Origin: UBA4615 sp046046245
GTDB taxonomy: Bacteria; Pseudomonadota; Gammaproteobacteria; Burkholderiales; Burkholderiaceae_E
Assembly: GCA_046046245.1 (NCBI GenBank)
Contig: JBJOKE010000011.1
Location: 1-64,000, forward strand
Length of the DNA: 64,000 nt
Direction: 5' to 3'
The notes under the pieces: model-generated
What the model was told of the DNA's origin: nothing
The model's input: the letters and a program-made list of their open reading frames with translations, nothing else
Databases searched by the model: none
Made by a program: the position numbers and the translations under genes
In this document: positions 1-8,266 of the stretch, piece by piece
Position numbering within the stretch: position 1 is the stretch's first letter
Layout: each line of letters opens with the position of its first letter

Positions 1-2108
1 TCGTCGCGCGGCGGCCGCTCGCCGGTGCGGCGGTCACCGCGGCCGCGGCGCGGTTCGCGCCCCTCCGCCCCGACCTCGCTCCGTTCGCCACGATCGGCAC
101 GATCGCCACGATCACGGGTCCGGCCGTCGGCGCCGCGTTCTTCGCGCCCGCGACCGTCCCGGCCCTCCCGGCCTTCACGACCCCGGCCGCCGCGGCGACC
201 CTCGTCCCGCCCGCGGCGTCCGCCGGCCTCGCCGTCCGAGCGACCCGGCGCGCCGCTTGCCGAGGCATCGGTCGCCACGGGCGCGCTCGCCGCCGTCGCG
301 GCCGGTACCGGGGGCGACGACTCGGCCACCACCGCCTCGTTCGCGGCGCGACGGCGGAACATCCCGAGGATCTTGCCGAAGAAGCCGCCCGTCTCGGGCG
401 CCGACATCCGCGCGGCGGCCGGCGCCGGCGCCGGCGCCGGGGGGGCGACCGCAGCCGGCGCCTCGGCCACCGGCTCGGGCTTCGGCGCGACCACCGGCGC
501 GGGCTGGTCGGGCGTGATGCCCTTGACCACCGCTTCCTGCCGGGGCTTCACCGCCTCGAACTTCTTCTCGAGGTACTCGCCCTCGTCGGTGGGCCCGTCG
601 GCGAGGCTGTAGCTCGACCGATAGGTCGCCAGGCGTTCGTCGTCGTGGCGCAGCCGCTCGAGCTTGTAGTGCGGGGTCTCGAGGTACTTGTTCGGGATCA
701 GCACGATCTCGACCTTGACCCGCGCCTCGAGCTTCGCGATCTCCGCGCGCTTCTCGTTCAGCAGGTAGGTCGCGACCTCGACCGGCACCTGCGCGTGGAC
801 CGAGGCGGTGTTCTCCTTCATCGCCTCCTCCTGGATCACGCGCAGCATGTGCAGCGCCGAGGACTCGATGTCGCGGATCACGCCGGTGCCGTTGCAGCGC
901 GGGCAGGTGATGTGGGTGCCTTCGTTCAGCGCCGGGCGCAGCCGCTGGCGCGACAGCTCCATCAGGCCGAACCGGGAGATCTTGCCCGCTTGGACCCGCG
1001 CGCGGTCGTAGTGCAGCGCGTCCTTCACGCGCTGCTCGACCTCGCGCTGGTTCTTGGCGTTCTCCATGTCGATGAAGTCGATGACGATCAGGCCGCCGAG
1101 GTCGCGCAGGCGCATCTGGCGGGCCGCTTCGTCGGCGGCTTCGAGGTTGGTGCGGAACGCGGTTTCCTCGATGTCGGAACCGCGGGTGGCCCGCGCCGAG
1201 TTGACGTCGATCGCGACCAGCGCCTCGGTGTGGTCGATCACGATGGCGCCGCCCGAAGGCAGGGGCACGAGCCGCGAATAGGCGGTCTCGATCTGGTGTT
1301 CGATCTGGAAGCGGGAGAAGAGCGGGGTGTGGTCCTTGTACCGCTTCACCCGGCCGACGGTGTCCGGCATCACGTGGCCCATGAACTGTCGGGCCTGCTC
1401 GTAGATGTCGTCGGTATCGATCAGGATCTCGCCGATGTCCGGGGTGAAGTAGTCCCGGATCGCCCGGATCACCAGGCTCGATTCCTGGTAGATCAGGAAC
1501 GCGCCCGACGCCGAGGTCGCGGCCCCGTCGATCGCCCGCCACAGCTGCAGCAGGTAGTTCAGGTCCCACTGGAGCTCTTCGGCGGTCCGCCCGATGCCGG
1601 CGGTCCGCGCGATCAGGCTCATGCCCGGCGGGACCTCCAGCTTGTCCATGGTCTCGCGCAGCTCCTGCCGGTCCTCGCCCTCGACACGGCGCGACACGCC
1701 GCCGCCGCGCGGGTTGTTCGGCATCAGCACGAGGTAGCGGCCGGCGAGCGAGATGTAGGTCGTGAGCGCCGCGCCCTTGTTGCCGCGCTCCTCCTTGTCG
1801 ACCTGGACGATCAGCTCCTGGCCTTCGGCGATCGCATCCTGGATGCGCGCCTTGGACGCCTCGACGCCCGGCTTGAAGTAGGCCTTGCTGATCTCCTTGA
1901 ACGGCAGGAAGCCGTGCCGTTCCTCGCCGTAGTTGACGAAGCAGGCCTCGAGGCTGGGTTCGACACGGGTGACGACGCCCTTGTAGATGTTGCTCTTGCG
2001 GGACTCGTGACCGGCCGACTCGATGTCGATGTCGATCAGCTTCTGGCCGTCGACGATCGCGACGCGCAGCTCTTCCGAGTGCGTCGCGTTGAACAGCATG
2101 CGTTTCAT
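1..2108 (-). CDS. rne: Ribonuclease E (3' end cut by window edge)
   Basis: Single-strand endoribonuclease that starts mRNA decay and matures rRNA and tRNA at the inner membrane. The frame opens at an ATG (2106-2108) giving MKRMLFNATHSEELRV, the family N-terminus, and stays open to base 1, so 702 residues are visible and the C-terminus is missing. The S1 domain lies at about residues 35-125. Catalytic Asp301 sits in the motif AIDVNSARATRG, and Cys402 and Cys405 (CPRCNGTG) form the Zn-link. After about residue 510 the sequence becomes a low-complexity Ala/Pro stretch and then an Arg/Glu/Asp/Gly-rich tail, as expected for the disordered degradosome scaffold. It is divergent from rluC, as in E. 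coli. A GGAG lies about 9 bases before the ATG. Confidence 0.96.
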   Translation of the reverse strand, partial: MKRMLFNATHSEELRVAIVDGQKLIDIDIESAGHESRKSNIYKGVVTRVEPSLEACFVNYGEERHGFLPFKEISKAYFKPGVEASKARIQDAIAEGQELIVQVDKEERGNKGAALTTYISLAGRYLVLMPNNPRGGGVSRRVEGEDRQELRETMDKLEVPPGMSLIARTAGIGRTAEELQWDLNYLLQLWRAIDGAATSASGAFLIYQESSLVIRAIRDYFTPDIGEILIDTDDIYEQARQFMGHVMPDTVGRVKRYKDHTPLFSRFQIEHQIETAYSRLVPLPSGGAIVIDHTEALVAIDVNSARATRGSDIEETAFRTNLEAADEAARQMRLRDLGGLIVIDFIDMENAKNQREVEQRVKDALHYDRARVQAGKISRFGLMELSRQRLRPALNEGTHITCPRCNGTGVIRDIESSALHMLRVIQEEAMKENTASVHAQVPVEVATYLLNEKRAEIAKLEARVKVEIVLIPNKYLETPHYKLERLRHDDERLATYRSSYSLADGPTDEGEYLEKKFEAVKPRQEAVVKGITPDQPAPVVAPKPEPVAEAPAAVAPPAPAPAPAAARMSAPETGGFFGKILGMFRRRAANEAVVAESSPPVPAATAASAPVATDASASGAPGRSDGEAGGRRGRDEGRRGGRGREGREGRDGRGREERGADGRTRDRGDRADRGERSEVGAEGREPRRGRGDRRTGERPPRD

Positions 2109-2537
2109 CCAATATCTCCGACTCGCGCATCCGGCGTGGTGCGCGGGGCCAGCGGATCAACGCACGAATGCCGGTCTAACGCCTGGAGCGTGTCCGGCCA
2201 AAACGCCTGCTGCCCGGGCGGCGCGTGCGCAGCCCGGGTCCCTCTGGGGACCGGCGGCTTCGTGTGTTCACGTCTCGCGCTGCATGGGCGGTTGGATGGG
2301 CGAGGGGCCTGGAGGGCGGGCGCCGGCGCTCGGTGCGACCGGCCGGCCGGGCCGGGCTGGCCTCGGGGCTCGTTTTGTCGATTCTTGCGTGTGATCCGCG
2401 CGCCGAACCATTCGGCGCCGCGCTTGCATTCGTCTGCTGCAGGGTCCGGAGCGGTCCCGGTCGTCCGGCGCCGCTACAATGCGGCCGGACGACCCACCGG
2501 GAACAGAGGGCCTCACAGCGAGGCAAAGTATAGCAAG
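2109..2537. other. rne-rluC divergent intergenic region
   Basis: This is 429 bases with no convincing gene. It must hold both divergent promoters. On the plus strand a TACAAT at 2475-2480 is a good -10 for rluC. On the minus strand an AAGAAT (2381-2386) could be a -10 for rne and would give a leader of roughly 265 bases. A long rne leader is the basis of RNase E autoregulation in E. coli. The rne assignment is inference; the -35 elements are weak on both strands. Confidence 0.5.
2475..2480 (+). promoter_or_regulatory. Putative -10 element for rluC
   Basis: TACAAT, 57 bases before the rluC ATG, in an otherwise GC-rich stretch. No clear TTGACA lies 16-18 bases upstream, so the call rests on the -10 and its position. 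Confidence 0.4.
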
Positions 2538-3533
2538 ATGAATGCCTTAGCGGCAAAACCTGAGACCCGGTCTGCGACGCCCGACCGCTCTTCGCCCGAC
2601 GTGCGGTGGGTCACGATCGACGAGGCGCACGCGGGGCAGCGCCTGGACAACTTCCTGCTCGGACAGCTCAAGGGCGTGCCGAAGAGCCACGTCTACCGGA
2701 TCGTCCGCAGCGGCGAGGTCCGGGTCGACAAGGGGCGGGCGTCGCCCGAGCAGCGCCTGGAGCACGGCCAGGTGGTCCGGATCCCCCCGGTGCGCACCGC
2801 CGAGCCCGACGCGCCGGCGCCGGTCCGCCCCCAGGAGTTCCCCGTCCTGTTCGAGGACGATGCGCTGCTGGCGATCGACAAGCCGTCGGGCGTCGCGGTC
2901 CACGGTGGCAGCGGCGTCAGCTTCGGTGTGATCGAGCAGTTGCGGGCGGCCCGACCCGAGGCGAAGCTGCTCGAGCTGATCCACCGGATCGACCGGGAGA
3001 CATCCGGGGTGCTTCTGATCGCCAGGAAGCGGTCGGCGCTCACCGCGATGCACGATGCGATGCGCCAGGGTCACGTCCGCAAGCGCTACCTGGCGATCTG
3101 CCGGGGCGACTGGTCCGGGCCGCAGCGCGCGCTGCGTTTCCCGTTGCACAAGTACACGACCGCCGAGGGCGAGAAGCGCGTCGTGGTCCGGGACGGCGGC
3201 CAGGCGTCCGGCACGAAGGTGAGGGCGCGGCAGCGACTCGTCCATCCGCGCCATGGCCCGTGCACCCTGGTCGAGTGCGATCTCGAGACCGGCCGCACCC
3301 ACCAGATCCGCGTGCACCTCGCCCACGTCGGCCATCCGCTGCTCGGCGACGACAAGTACGGCGACTTCGAGCTCAACAAGCTCCTCGAGAAGGAAGGGCA
3401 CAAGCGCATGTTCCTCCACGCGTTCCAGGTCGCGTTCCGGCACCCCGCGGAGACCGCCCGCGAGATCCGGATCGAGGCGCCGGTGCCCAAGGCGTTCGCC
3501 CGCTTCGTGGAGGCCTGCCGTGCGGCGGTTTGA
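2538..3533 (+). CDS. rluC: 23S rRNA pseudouridine synthase RluC
   Basis: Converts specific uridines of 23S rRNA to pseudouridine (positions 955, 2504 and 2580 in E. coli). The 331-residue protein has an N-terminal S4 RNA-binding domain (about residues 25-90, with QRLDNFLLGQLKG) and a RluA-type catalytic domain. The signature HRIDRETSGVLLIARK carries the catalytic aspartate at residue 152, and the C-terminal part has ETGRTHQIRVHLAH. The frame is open far upstream, but the ATG at 2538 gives the expected N-terminus. Divergent from rne as in E. coli. Its last 14 bases overlap the next gene, so translation is probably coupled. Confidence 0.95.
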   Translation: MNALAAKPETRSATPDRSSPDVRWVTIDEAHAGQRLDNFLLGQLKGVPKSHVYRIVRSGEVRVDKGRASPEQRLEHGQVVRIPPVRTAEPDAPAPVRPQEFPVLFEDDALLAIDKPSGVAVHGGSGVSFGVIEQLRAARPEAKLLELIHRIDRETSGVLLIARKRSALTAMHDAMRQGHVRKRYLAICRGDWSGPQRALRFPLHKYTTAEGEKRVVVRDGGQASGTKVRARQRLVHPRHGPCTLVECDLETGRTHQIRVHLAHVGHPLLGDDKYGDFELNKLLEKEGHKRMFLHAFQVAFRHPAETAREIRIEAPVPKAFARFVEACRAAV

Positions 3534-4215
3534 CCTCGTCGTCTGGGACTGGGACGGCACGATCGTCGATTCGACCTCGGCGATCGCCGACGCGATCATC
3601 GGCGCGGCGGTGGACCTGGGGCTGCCGGCGCCGTCCGAGCGCGACGCCCGCTGGGTGATCGGCATGGGCCTGCTCGAGGCGATCCACCACGCGGTTCCGA
3701 CGATCCGGCGCGAGCAGATGCCGGCCTTCGTCGAGCGCTACCGGGTCCACTACCTGCGCCGCGACGCCGAGCTGCGGACCTTCACCGGCATCCCCGAGCT
3801 GCTGCGCGGCCTCGACGCGGCCGGCGTGCCGCTCGCGGTCGCCACCGGCAAGTCGCGGGTCGGGCTGAACCGCGCACTGGCCCAGACCGGACTGGGGCCG
3901 CGCTTTGCCGCGACCCGTTGCGCCGACGAAGGCGCGCCCAAGCCCGATCCGTGGATGCTGCGCGACCTGGGCGAGACCCTGATGACCCCGACCTCGAGGA
4001 TGGTGATGATCGGCGACACGACGCACGATGTCGGCATGGCGCAGGCGGCCGGCGCGGCCAGCGTCGCGGTGCTCTACGGCGCCCACGAGCCCGACGGGCT
4101 CCGGGCGAGCGGCCCGGACGCGGCGGTGGGAACGGTGGCCGAGCTCGCCGACTGGCTGGCGGCGGTCTGCTCGGTCGAGCGGTCGCTGCTCGGGCCCTCG
4201 GAGGGGCGGCGGTGA
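3520..4215 (+). CDS. HAD-family phosphatase (Gph-like)
   Basis: A 231-residue haloacid-dehalogenase-type hydrolase, probably a small-molecule phosphatase of the phosphoglycolate phosphatase type. The GTG start places the nucleophile motif DWDGT at once, with Asp10 and Asp12. A cap domain (about residues 18-85) follows, then the motif II/III region (ATGKSRVG) and motif IV (GDTTHDVGMA). The start lies inside rluC (14-base overlap), and the end overlaps the Rieske gene by 4 bases (GTGA), so this is the second gene of a coupled operon. HAD genes directly after rluC are common in betaproteobacteria. The real substrate cannot be read from the sequence. Confidence 0.85.
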   Translation: MRRFDLVVWDWDGTIVDSTSAIADAIIGAAVDLGLPAPSERDARWVIGMGLLEAIHHAVPTIRREQMPAFVERYRVHYLRRDAELRTFTGIPELLRGLDAAGVPLAVATGKSRVGLNRALAQTGLGPRFAATRCADEGAPKPDPWMLRDLGETLMTPTSRMVMIGDTTHDVGMAQAAGAASVAVLYGAHEPDGLRASGPDAAVGTVAELADWLAAVCSVERSLLGPSEGRR

Positions 4216-4604
4216 GCGCGGGCGCAGGGGGCGGCGCGAGCGGCGATGTCTGGTCCAGGGTCTGCGAGTCCGCCGCGCTGGCCGAGCGGGCCGAGGGCGT
4301 GCGCTTCGACATCGCCGCGCGCGGCGGCCCCGTGCCGGCCTTCGTGCTGCGGATCGACGGCCGGCCCACGGCGTACCTGAACCAGTGCGCCCACGTGCCG
4401 GTCGAGCTCGACTGGAACCCCGGGCGCTTCCTCGACGACACCGGCACGGTCATCGTCTGTGCGACCCATGGCGCCGTGTACGATGCCTCGGACGGGGCCT
4501 GTGTCGGCGGTCCGTGCCGGGGCAAGGCGCTGGTGGCCGTGCCGAGCCGCGAGGCCGACGGCTGGATCGAGGTGCAGGCCGTACTCGCGAGCGCGCAACG
4601 ATGA
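4212..4604 (+). CDS. Rieske [2Fe-2S] domain protein
   Basis: A 130-residue soluble protein made almost entirely of a Rieske fold. The cluster ligands are visible as CAH (C-x-H) and, about 30 residues later, CATH (C-x2-H), the standard two-loop pattern. There is no signal peptide, membrane anchor or oxygenase catalytic domain, so it is either a ferredoxin-like electron carrier or a subunit. The GTG start shares the GTGA overlap with the upstream phosphatase, and the end overlaps the protease gene by ATGA. The partner enzyme is not in this operon, so its role is unknown. Confidence 0.85.
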   Translation: MSAGAGGGASGDVWSRVCESAALAERAEGVRFDIAARGGPVPAFVLRIDGRPTAYLNQCAHVPVELDWNPGRFLDDTGTVIVCATHGAVYDASDGACVGGPCRGKALVAVPSREADGWIEVQAVLASAQR

Positions 4605-5629
4605 GCGATCAGGATCCGAACCGTCCCCGCGTCGAGCCGTCCTGGGGCGGCGCCGCACCGCCGGCCGCGGTGGGGCCGCGGGCGCAGGCTCCGGGCTGGG
4701 AGCGCGACGTGCTCGAGCGGCTGGTGATGGCCACGGTGGTCGAGCAGCGCCGCGCCCGTCGCTGGCGGATCTTCTTCCGGTTCGTCGGACTGGGGTTCGC
4801 GCTGCTGTTCGTCGCGGCCGCGTTCGGCTGGATCCACGCGCCGGAGACGGTGAGCACCGGGCGCCACACCGCGGTCGTCGAGGTGGACGGCGTGCTCGAG
4901 TCCGGAGGCGAGTCGGACGCCGATGCGGTCATCGCCGCGCTGCGGGCCGCGTTCAAGGACAGCGCGACGGCCGGCGTCGTCATGCGCATCAACAGCCCGG
5001 GCGGCAGCCCGGTCCAGGCGGGGCTGATCGCCGACGAGATGCGCCGGCTCCGCGCGCTCCACCCCGACACGCCGCTGTATGCGGTCGTCGAGGAGATCTG
5101 CGCGTCCGGGGGCTACTACGTCGCCTCGGCCGCCGACCGGATCTACGTCGACAAGGCGAGCCTCGTCGGCTCGATCGGCGTGCTGATGGACGGCTTCGGC
5201 TTCACCGACGCGATGGCGAAGCTCGGCGTCGAGCGCCGGCTGCTGACGGCCGGCGAGAACAAGGGCTTCCTCGACCCGTTCTCCCCGCTGTCCGAGGCGC
5301 AGAAGGAGCATGCGCGCAAGATGCTGGGCACGATCCACCAGCAGTTCGTCGACACGGTGAAGGCCGGTCGCGGCGATCGGCTGAAGGACTCGCCCGAACT
5401 CTTCTCGGGGCTGGTCTGGACCGGCGCGACCAGCGTCGAGCTGGGACTGGCCGACGAGCTCGGCTCGCTGCGCTCGGTGGCGCGCGACGTGATCAAGGCC
5501 GAGGAGCTCGTCGACTTCACCCGCCGCGCGAACCTGGCCGAGCGGCTGGCCAAGCGCGCCGGCGTATCGGCCGGCGACACCATCGCCCGGCGGCTCGGCC
5601 TGGCAGCCGAGGTGCCGCGCCTGCGCTGA
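4601..5629 (+). CDS. S49-family signal peptide peptidase (SppA/SohB type)
   Basis: A 342-residue membrane-anchored serine protease that degrades cleaved signal peptides or misfolded membrane segments. After a cytoplasmic Pro/Ala-rich N-terminus, one transmembrane helix lies at about residues 53-72 (FVGLGFALLFVAAAFGWI). The ClpP-like domain shows INSPGGSPVQAG, the nucleophile region CASGGYYVASAADRIY, and a downstream lysine in GENKGFLDPF that fits the Ser-Lys dyad. The length matches the single-domain SppA/SohB form, not the 600-residue E. coli SppA. Last gene of the rluC operon and convergent with the next gene. Confidence 0.9.
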   Translation: MSDQDPNRPRVEPSWGGAAPPAAVGPRAQAPGWERDVLERLVMATVVEQRRARRWRIFFRFVGLGFALLFVAAAFGWIHAPETVSTGRHTAVVEVDGVLESGGESDADAVIAALRAAFKDSATAGVVMRINSPGGSPVQAGLIADEMRRLRALHPDTPLYAVVEEICASGGYYVASAADRIYVDKASLVGSIGVLMDGFGFTDAMAKLGVERRLLTAGENKGFLDPFSPLSEAQKEHARKMLGTIHQQFVDTVKAGRGDRLKDSPELFSGLVWTGATSVELGLADELGSLRSVARDVIKAEELVDFTRRANLAERLAKRAGVSAGDTIARRLGLAAEVPRLR

Positions 5630-5653
5630 ACCGATGTCCGCGTCGTGCTCGTC

Positions 5654-5670
5654 CGCGCGCTCAGCGCGCG
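5654..5670. terminator. GC-rich hairpin between convergent genes
   Basis: A perfect 7-bp stem (CGCGCGC / GCGCGCG) with a TCA loop lies between the protease stop and the methyltransferase end. The loop is the stop codon of the minus-strand gene. There is no U-run on either side, so termination is plausible but not proven. Confidence 0.3.
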
Positions 5671-6386
5671 AGCAGCAGGAACACCGTCGGCACCTTCTCG
5701 AGGGTCGGCGCACGCCGGCGCCAGTCGGCCACCGTCCGGGTCTCGAGCCGCTGGCCGGCGCCGGTCAGGTCGGCCGCGACGCAGAGCAGCGTCGACGGCG
5801 ACAGCGCGGCGAGCAGCGCGTCGAGCATCGCCTGGTTCCGGTACGGCGTCTCGATGAACAGCTGCGTCTCGTCTTCGCGCCGGGAGCGCTGCTCGAGCTC
5901 GCGCAGGCGCTGGCGGCGCGCCTCGGGCGCGGTGGGCAGGTAGCCGGCGAACGCGAAGCGCTGGCCGTTCAGCCCCGAGCCCATCAGCGCCAGCAGCAGC
6001 GCGCTCGGGCCGACGACAGGGCTCACCGGCACCCCGGCGCCGTGGGCGGCGAGCACCAGGCGCGCCCCGGGGTCGGCGACGCCCGGGCAGCCGGCCTCCG
6101 ACATCAGCGCGGCCGAACGACCGGCAAGCAGCGGCGCGAGCATCGGTGCGATCGCGTCGTCGCGGGTGTGCTCGGACAGCTCGACGATCTCGATCTGCTG
6201 GATCGGCCGCTCCAGGGGGAACCGCTTGAGCACCGCGCGGACGGTCTTGGCGTTCTCGGCCACGACGTAGTCGAGGGACGCGACCTGCGCGAGCACCCAT
6301 GGCGCGAGGTCGTGCGCGGGCCCGCGCTCGGCGGCGATCGGCGTCGGCACGCACCAGAGCGTGCCGGGCGCGGGCGCCGCGCTCAC
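5661..6386 (-). CDS. SAM-dependent methyltransferase, RsmI/tetrapyrrole methylase family
   Basis: A 241-residue protein of the same fold as RsmI, the 16S rRNA C1402 2'-O-methyltransferase, but probably a paralogue. It has the N-terminal LWCVPTPIAAERGPAHDL instead of RsmI's LYVVATPIGNLGD, and lacks RsmI's C-terminal helical extension. The conserved core ALMSEAGCPGVADPG and VSPVVGPSALLLALMGSGL is clear. GTG start at 6386, overlapping the maf stop by 4 bases (GTGA), so the two genes are translationally coupled. The target is not known from the sequence. The frame continues upstream, but that part has no family resemblance. Confidence 0.82.
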   Translation of the reverse strand: MSAAPAPGTLWCVPTPIAAERGPAHDLAPWVLAQVASLDYVVAENAKTVRAVLKRFPLERPIQQIEIVELSEHTRDDAIAPMLAPLLAGRSAALMSEAGCPGVADPGARLVLAAHGAGVPVSPVVGPSALLLALMGSGLNGQRFAFAGYLPTAPEARRQRLRELEQRSRREDETQLFIETPYRNQAMLDALLAALSPSTLLCVAADLTGAGQRLETRTVADWRRRAPTLEKVPTVFLLLAR

Positions 6387-6967
6387 GGCAGGCGCAGGCC
6401 GGCGGCGCGCAGCATCGCGGCCAGGCGGATCAGTGGCAGGCCCACCAGCGCGGTCGGGTCCGGACCCTCCTGCGCGTCCAGCAGCGAGATGCCCAGGCCC
6501 TCGGATTTCGCCGAGCCGGCGCAGTCGTACGGCGTCTCGGTCCACAGGTAGCGTTCGATCTCGTCATCGCGCAGCGTGCGGAACCGGACGCGGGTGTCCA
6601 CGCAGTCGACCATCGGCTCGCCATCGGGGCGGTACAGGCACAGGCCGGTGTGGAAGACCATCGTCCTGCCGGAGGCGGTGCGAAGCTGCGCGACCGCGCG
6701 CTCGTGGGTGCCGGGCTTGCCGATCACGCCGACGCCGTCGAGCGTCGCGGTCTGGTCCGAGCCGATGACCAGCGCATCGGGACGGCGCGCGGCCACCGCA
6801 CGGGCCTTCTCGAGCGACAGCCGGCGCGCGACGGCCTCCGGGGCCTCGCCCGGCCCATGGGCTTCGTCGACGCCGGGCGCCATGACCTCGAAGGGCAGGC
6901 GCAGCCGCTGCAGCAGTTCGCGGCGGTAGGCGGAGGTGGACGCGAGGATCAGCGGCGGGTGCGACAT
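6383..6967 (-). CDS. Maf-family nucleotide pyrophosphatase (YceF type)
   Basis: A 194-residue Maf/HAM1-type house-cleaning pyrophosphatase. The N-terminal LILASTSAYRRELLQRL is the substrate loop. The lysine in LSLEKARAV, the GSDQTATLDG motif and the KPGTHERAVAQL helix complete the Maf signature. Its place next to yceD-rpmF-plsX matches E. coli yceF, which hydrolyses 7-methyl-GTP, so that activity is the best guess. The strand is opposite to yceD here. It is the first gene of a two-gene minus-strand unit with the methyltransferase. A 15-bp tandem repeat lies directly upstream of its start. Confidence 0.9.
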   Translation of the reverse strand: MSHPPLILASTSAYRRELLQRLRLPFEVMAPGVDEAHGPGEAPEAVARRLSLEKARAVAARRPDALVIGSDQTATLDGVGVIGKPGTHERAVAQLRTASGRTMVFHTGLCLYRPDGEPMVDCVDTRVRFRTLRDDEIERYLWTETPYDCAGSAKSEGLGISLLDAQEGPDPTALVGLPLIRLAAMLRAAGLRLP

Positions 6968-6970
6968 CGG

Positions 6971-7015
6971 CGGCAGGCGGTGAGGCGGCAGGCGGTGAGG
7001 CGGCAGGCGGTGAGG
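6971..7015. repeat. Three perfect tandem copies of a 15-bp unit
   Basis: The unit CGGCAGGCGGTGAGG occurs at 6971-6985, 6986-7000 and 7001-7015 with no mismatch, and a partial CGG follows. It starts 4 bases upstream of the maf start codon, so it occupies the ribosome-binding region and leader of maf. Copy-number change by slippage would alter that leader in 15-base steps. Confidence 0.95.
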
Positions 7016-7180
7016 CGGTACGCCGACGTGGCGTCAAGGCCTTGCGCAGAGCCCGTCCCCCGCGGGCGGCGGCGCGGCCCGATCGGCGCGGCACGCAGTC
7101 TGTGCCGACGCGGGGCGTGTGCGGTGCCGCGTATCATACGACGCTCCCTTCGCCGAGCCTCCGCTCTTCCGCCCCTGCGC

Positions 7181-7822
7181 ATGCCCGTTCCGCCGATCGA
7201 CACCCACGAGTTCACCCGGCGCGGGGACGTCGCCGAAGGCCGCGTGCCGGTCGCCGGATGCGACCGGCTCGTCTCGCTGCTCGCGTCCGACGAGGGGGGG
7301 CTCGACTGGCGCCTGTCCGGCCGCAGCGAGATGGGGACCGACGGCAGCCGCCGTGCATTCCTGCGCCTGGACCTCTCGGGCGCGCTGGTCGCCCGCTGCG
7401 TCCGCTGCCTGGAACCGGTCGGGATCGCGCTCGCGGTCGAGCGCGACTACAGGCTGGTCGCCACCGAGGCGCAGGCGGAAGCGGAAGACGCCGACGAGGA
7501 CGAGGTGGACCTGCTGGTCGCGTCGCGCCGCTTCGACCTGGGCGGGCTGATCGAGGACGAGGCCATCATGGCGCTGCCGCCCGCACCGCGTCACGACGAC
7601 TGCCGGGCGCCCGCCGTCGCGGACGCACCCGTCGAGGGGATCGCCGCGACCCCGGCCGAGTCGGCACCGGAGCGGCGCAATCCGTTCGCCGCGCTCGCCG
7701 CGCTGCGCGCACCGGAGGCGGCTCGGGAGTCGGGCGGCGAGGGGGCGGCGACCGGGGAGGCGGGCCCCGACCCCTCCGAGGCCCCCGGCACCGGCGGGAT
7801 CGGTCGCCGCCCGCGGCGCTGA
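7181..7822 (+). CDS. yceD: YceD/DUF177 family protein
   Basis: A 213-residue protein of the DUF177 family, found next to rpmF across bacteria and linked to large-ribosomal-subunit (23S rRNA) accumulation. The conserved pair of cysteines is seen in RCVRCLEP, followed by an acidic stretch (AEDADEDEVD) and PRHDDC. The usual family end is near NPFAALAAL; here about 30 extra Gly/Pro/Glu/Arg-rich residues follow, so the protein is longer than most members. ATG start at 7181 with no strong Shine-Dalgarno. A TATCAT at 7132-7137 may be its -10 element. The next gene, rpmF, is 146 bases downstream. Confidence 0.88.
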   Translation: MPVPPIDTHEFTRRGDVAEGRVPVAGCDRLVSLLASDEGGLDWRLSGRSEMGTDGSRRAFLRLDLSGALVARCVRCLEPVGIALAVERDYRLVATEAQAEAEDADEDEVDLLVASRRFDLGGLIEDEAIMALPPAPRHDDCRAPAVADAPVEGIAATPAESAPERRNPFAALAALRAPEAARESGGEGAATGEAGPDPSEAPGTGGIGRRPRR

Positions 7823-7930
7823 CGCGCGCGGCCTGGCGGGCAGGCGACGCGTCGCCGCGCGGGCAGGGCGGCGGGGCCCGTCCCGCCAGGTCCTGCGAGG
7901 CTGTAGTGGCAATCCCGCGCAAGGCTCTGA

Positions 7931-7936
7931 TATGAT
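7931..7936 (+). promoter_or_regulatory. Putative -10 element for rpmF
   Basis: TATGAT, 32 bases before the rpmF ATG, in an AT-rich pocket within a GC-rich gap. No good -35 is seen at normal spacing. It would let rpmF and the fab genes be transcribed apart from yceD. Confidence 0.35.
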
Positions 7937-7968
7937 TGCAGATTGACCTTTTCGGAAGGGGCTCTGAC

Positions 7969-8151
7969 ATGGCCGTCCAGCAGAACAAGAAATCTCCGTC
8001 GAAGCGCGGGATGCACCGCGCGCACGACTTCCTCTCCGCTCCGGCCACCGCCGTCGAGCCGCAGACCGGTGAAGTGCACCTGCGCCACCACATCAGCCCG
8101 AACGGGTTCTACCGCGGCCGCAAGGTCGTGAAGACCAAGGCCGACGAGTAA
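7969..8151 (+). CDS. rpmF: 50S ribosomal protein L32
   Basis: A 60-residue ribosomal protein, recognisable from the start MAVQQNKKSPSKRGMHRAHD and the end GFYRGRKVVKTKADE. It has no cysteines, so it is the zinc-independent form. An AAGGGG Shine-Dalgarno sits about 7 bases before the ATG. The yceD-rpmF-plsX order is the classic one linking ribosome and phospholipid synthesis. In-frame codons upstream would add 11 residues but do not match the family. Confidence 0.97.
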   Translation: MAVQQNKKSPSKRGMHRAHDFLSAPATAVEPQTGEVHLRHHISPNGFYRGRKVVKTKADE

Positions 8152-8266
8152 CAGCCGCCGCGGGCCTTGCCGCCCGCGGTGCCAGCCGGAGACGTTCGCC
8201 GCCGGCCCCATCTCCGGGGGCGCGTGGCCCCGGCCGGACCCGCGCGCCGGACGGCCCGTCACGCCG

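Noticed and set aside
60..240. Short repeated units (cgatc, cgg-rich) near the left edge, first considered as a repeat array
   Set aside because: On the minus strand they encode the Arg/Glu/Gly-rich tail of RNase E, which is naturally low in complexity.
3782..5713. Open minus-strand frame of 643 codons over the HAD, Rieske and protease genes
   Set aside because: All three plus-strand genes have clear catalytic motifs; the opposite frame has none.
5661..6386. Calling this gene rsmI
   Set aside because: The N-terminal motif differs from RsmI and the C-terminal extension is missing, so only the family is claimed.
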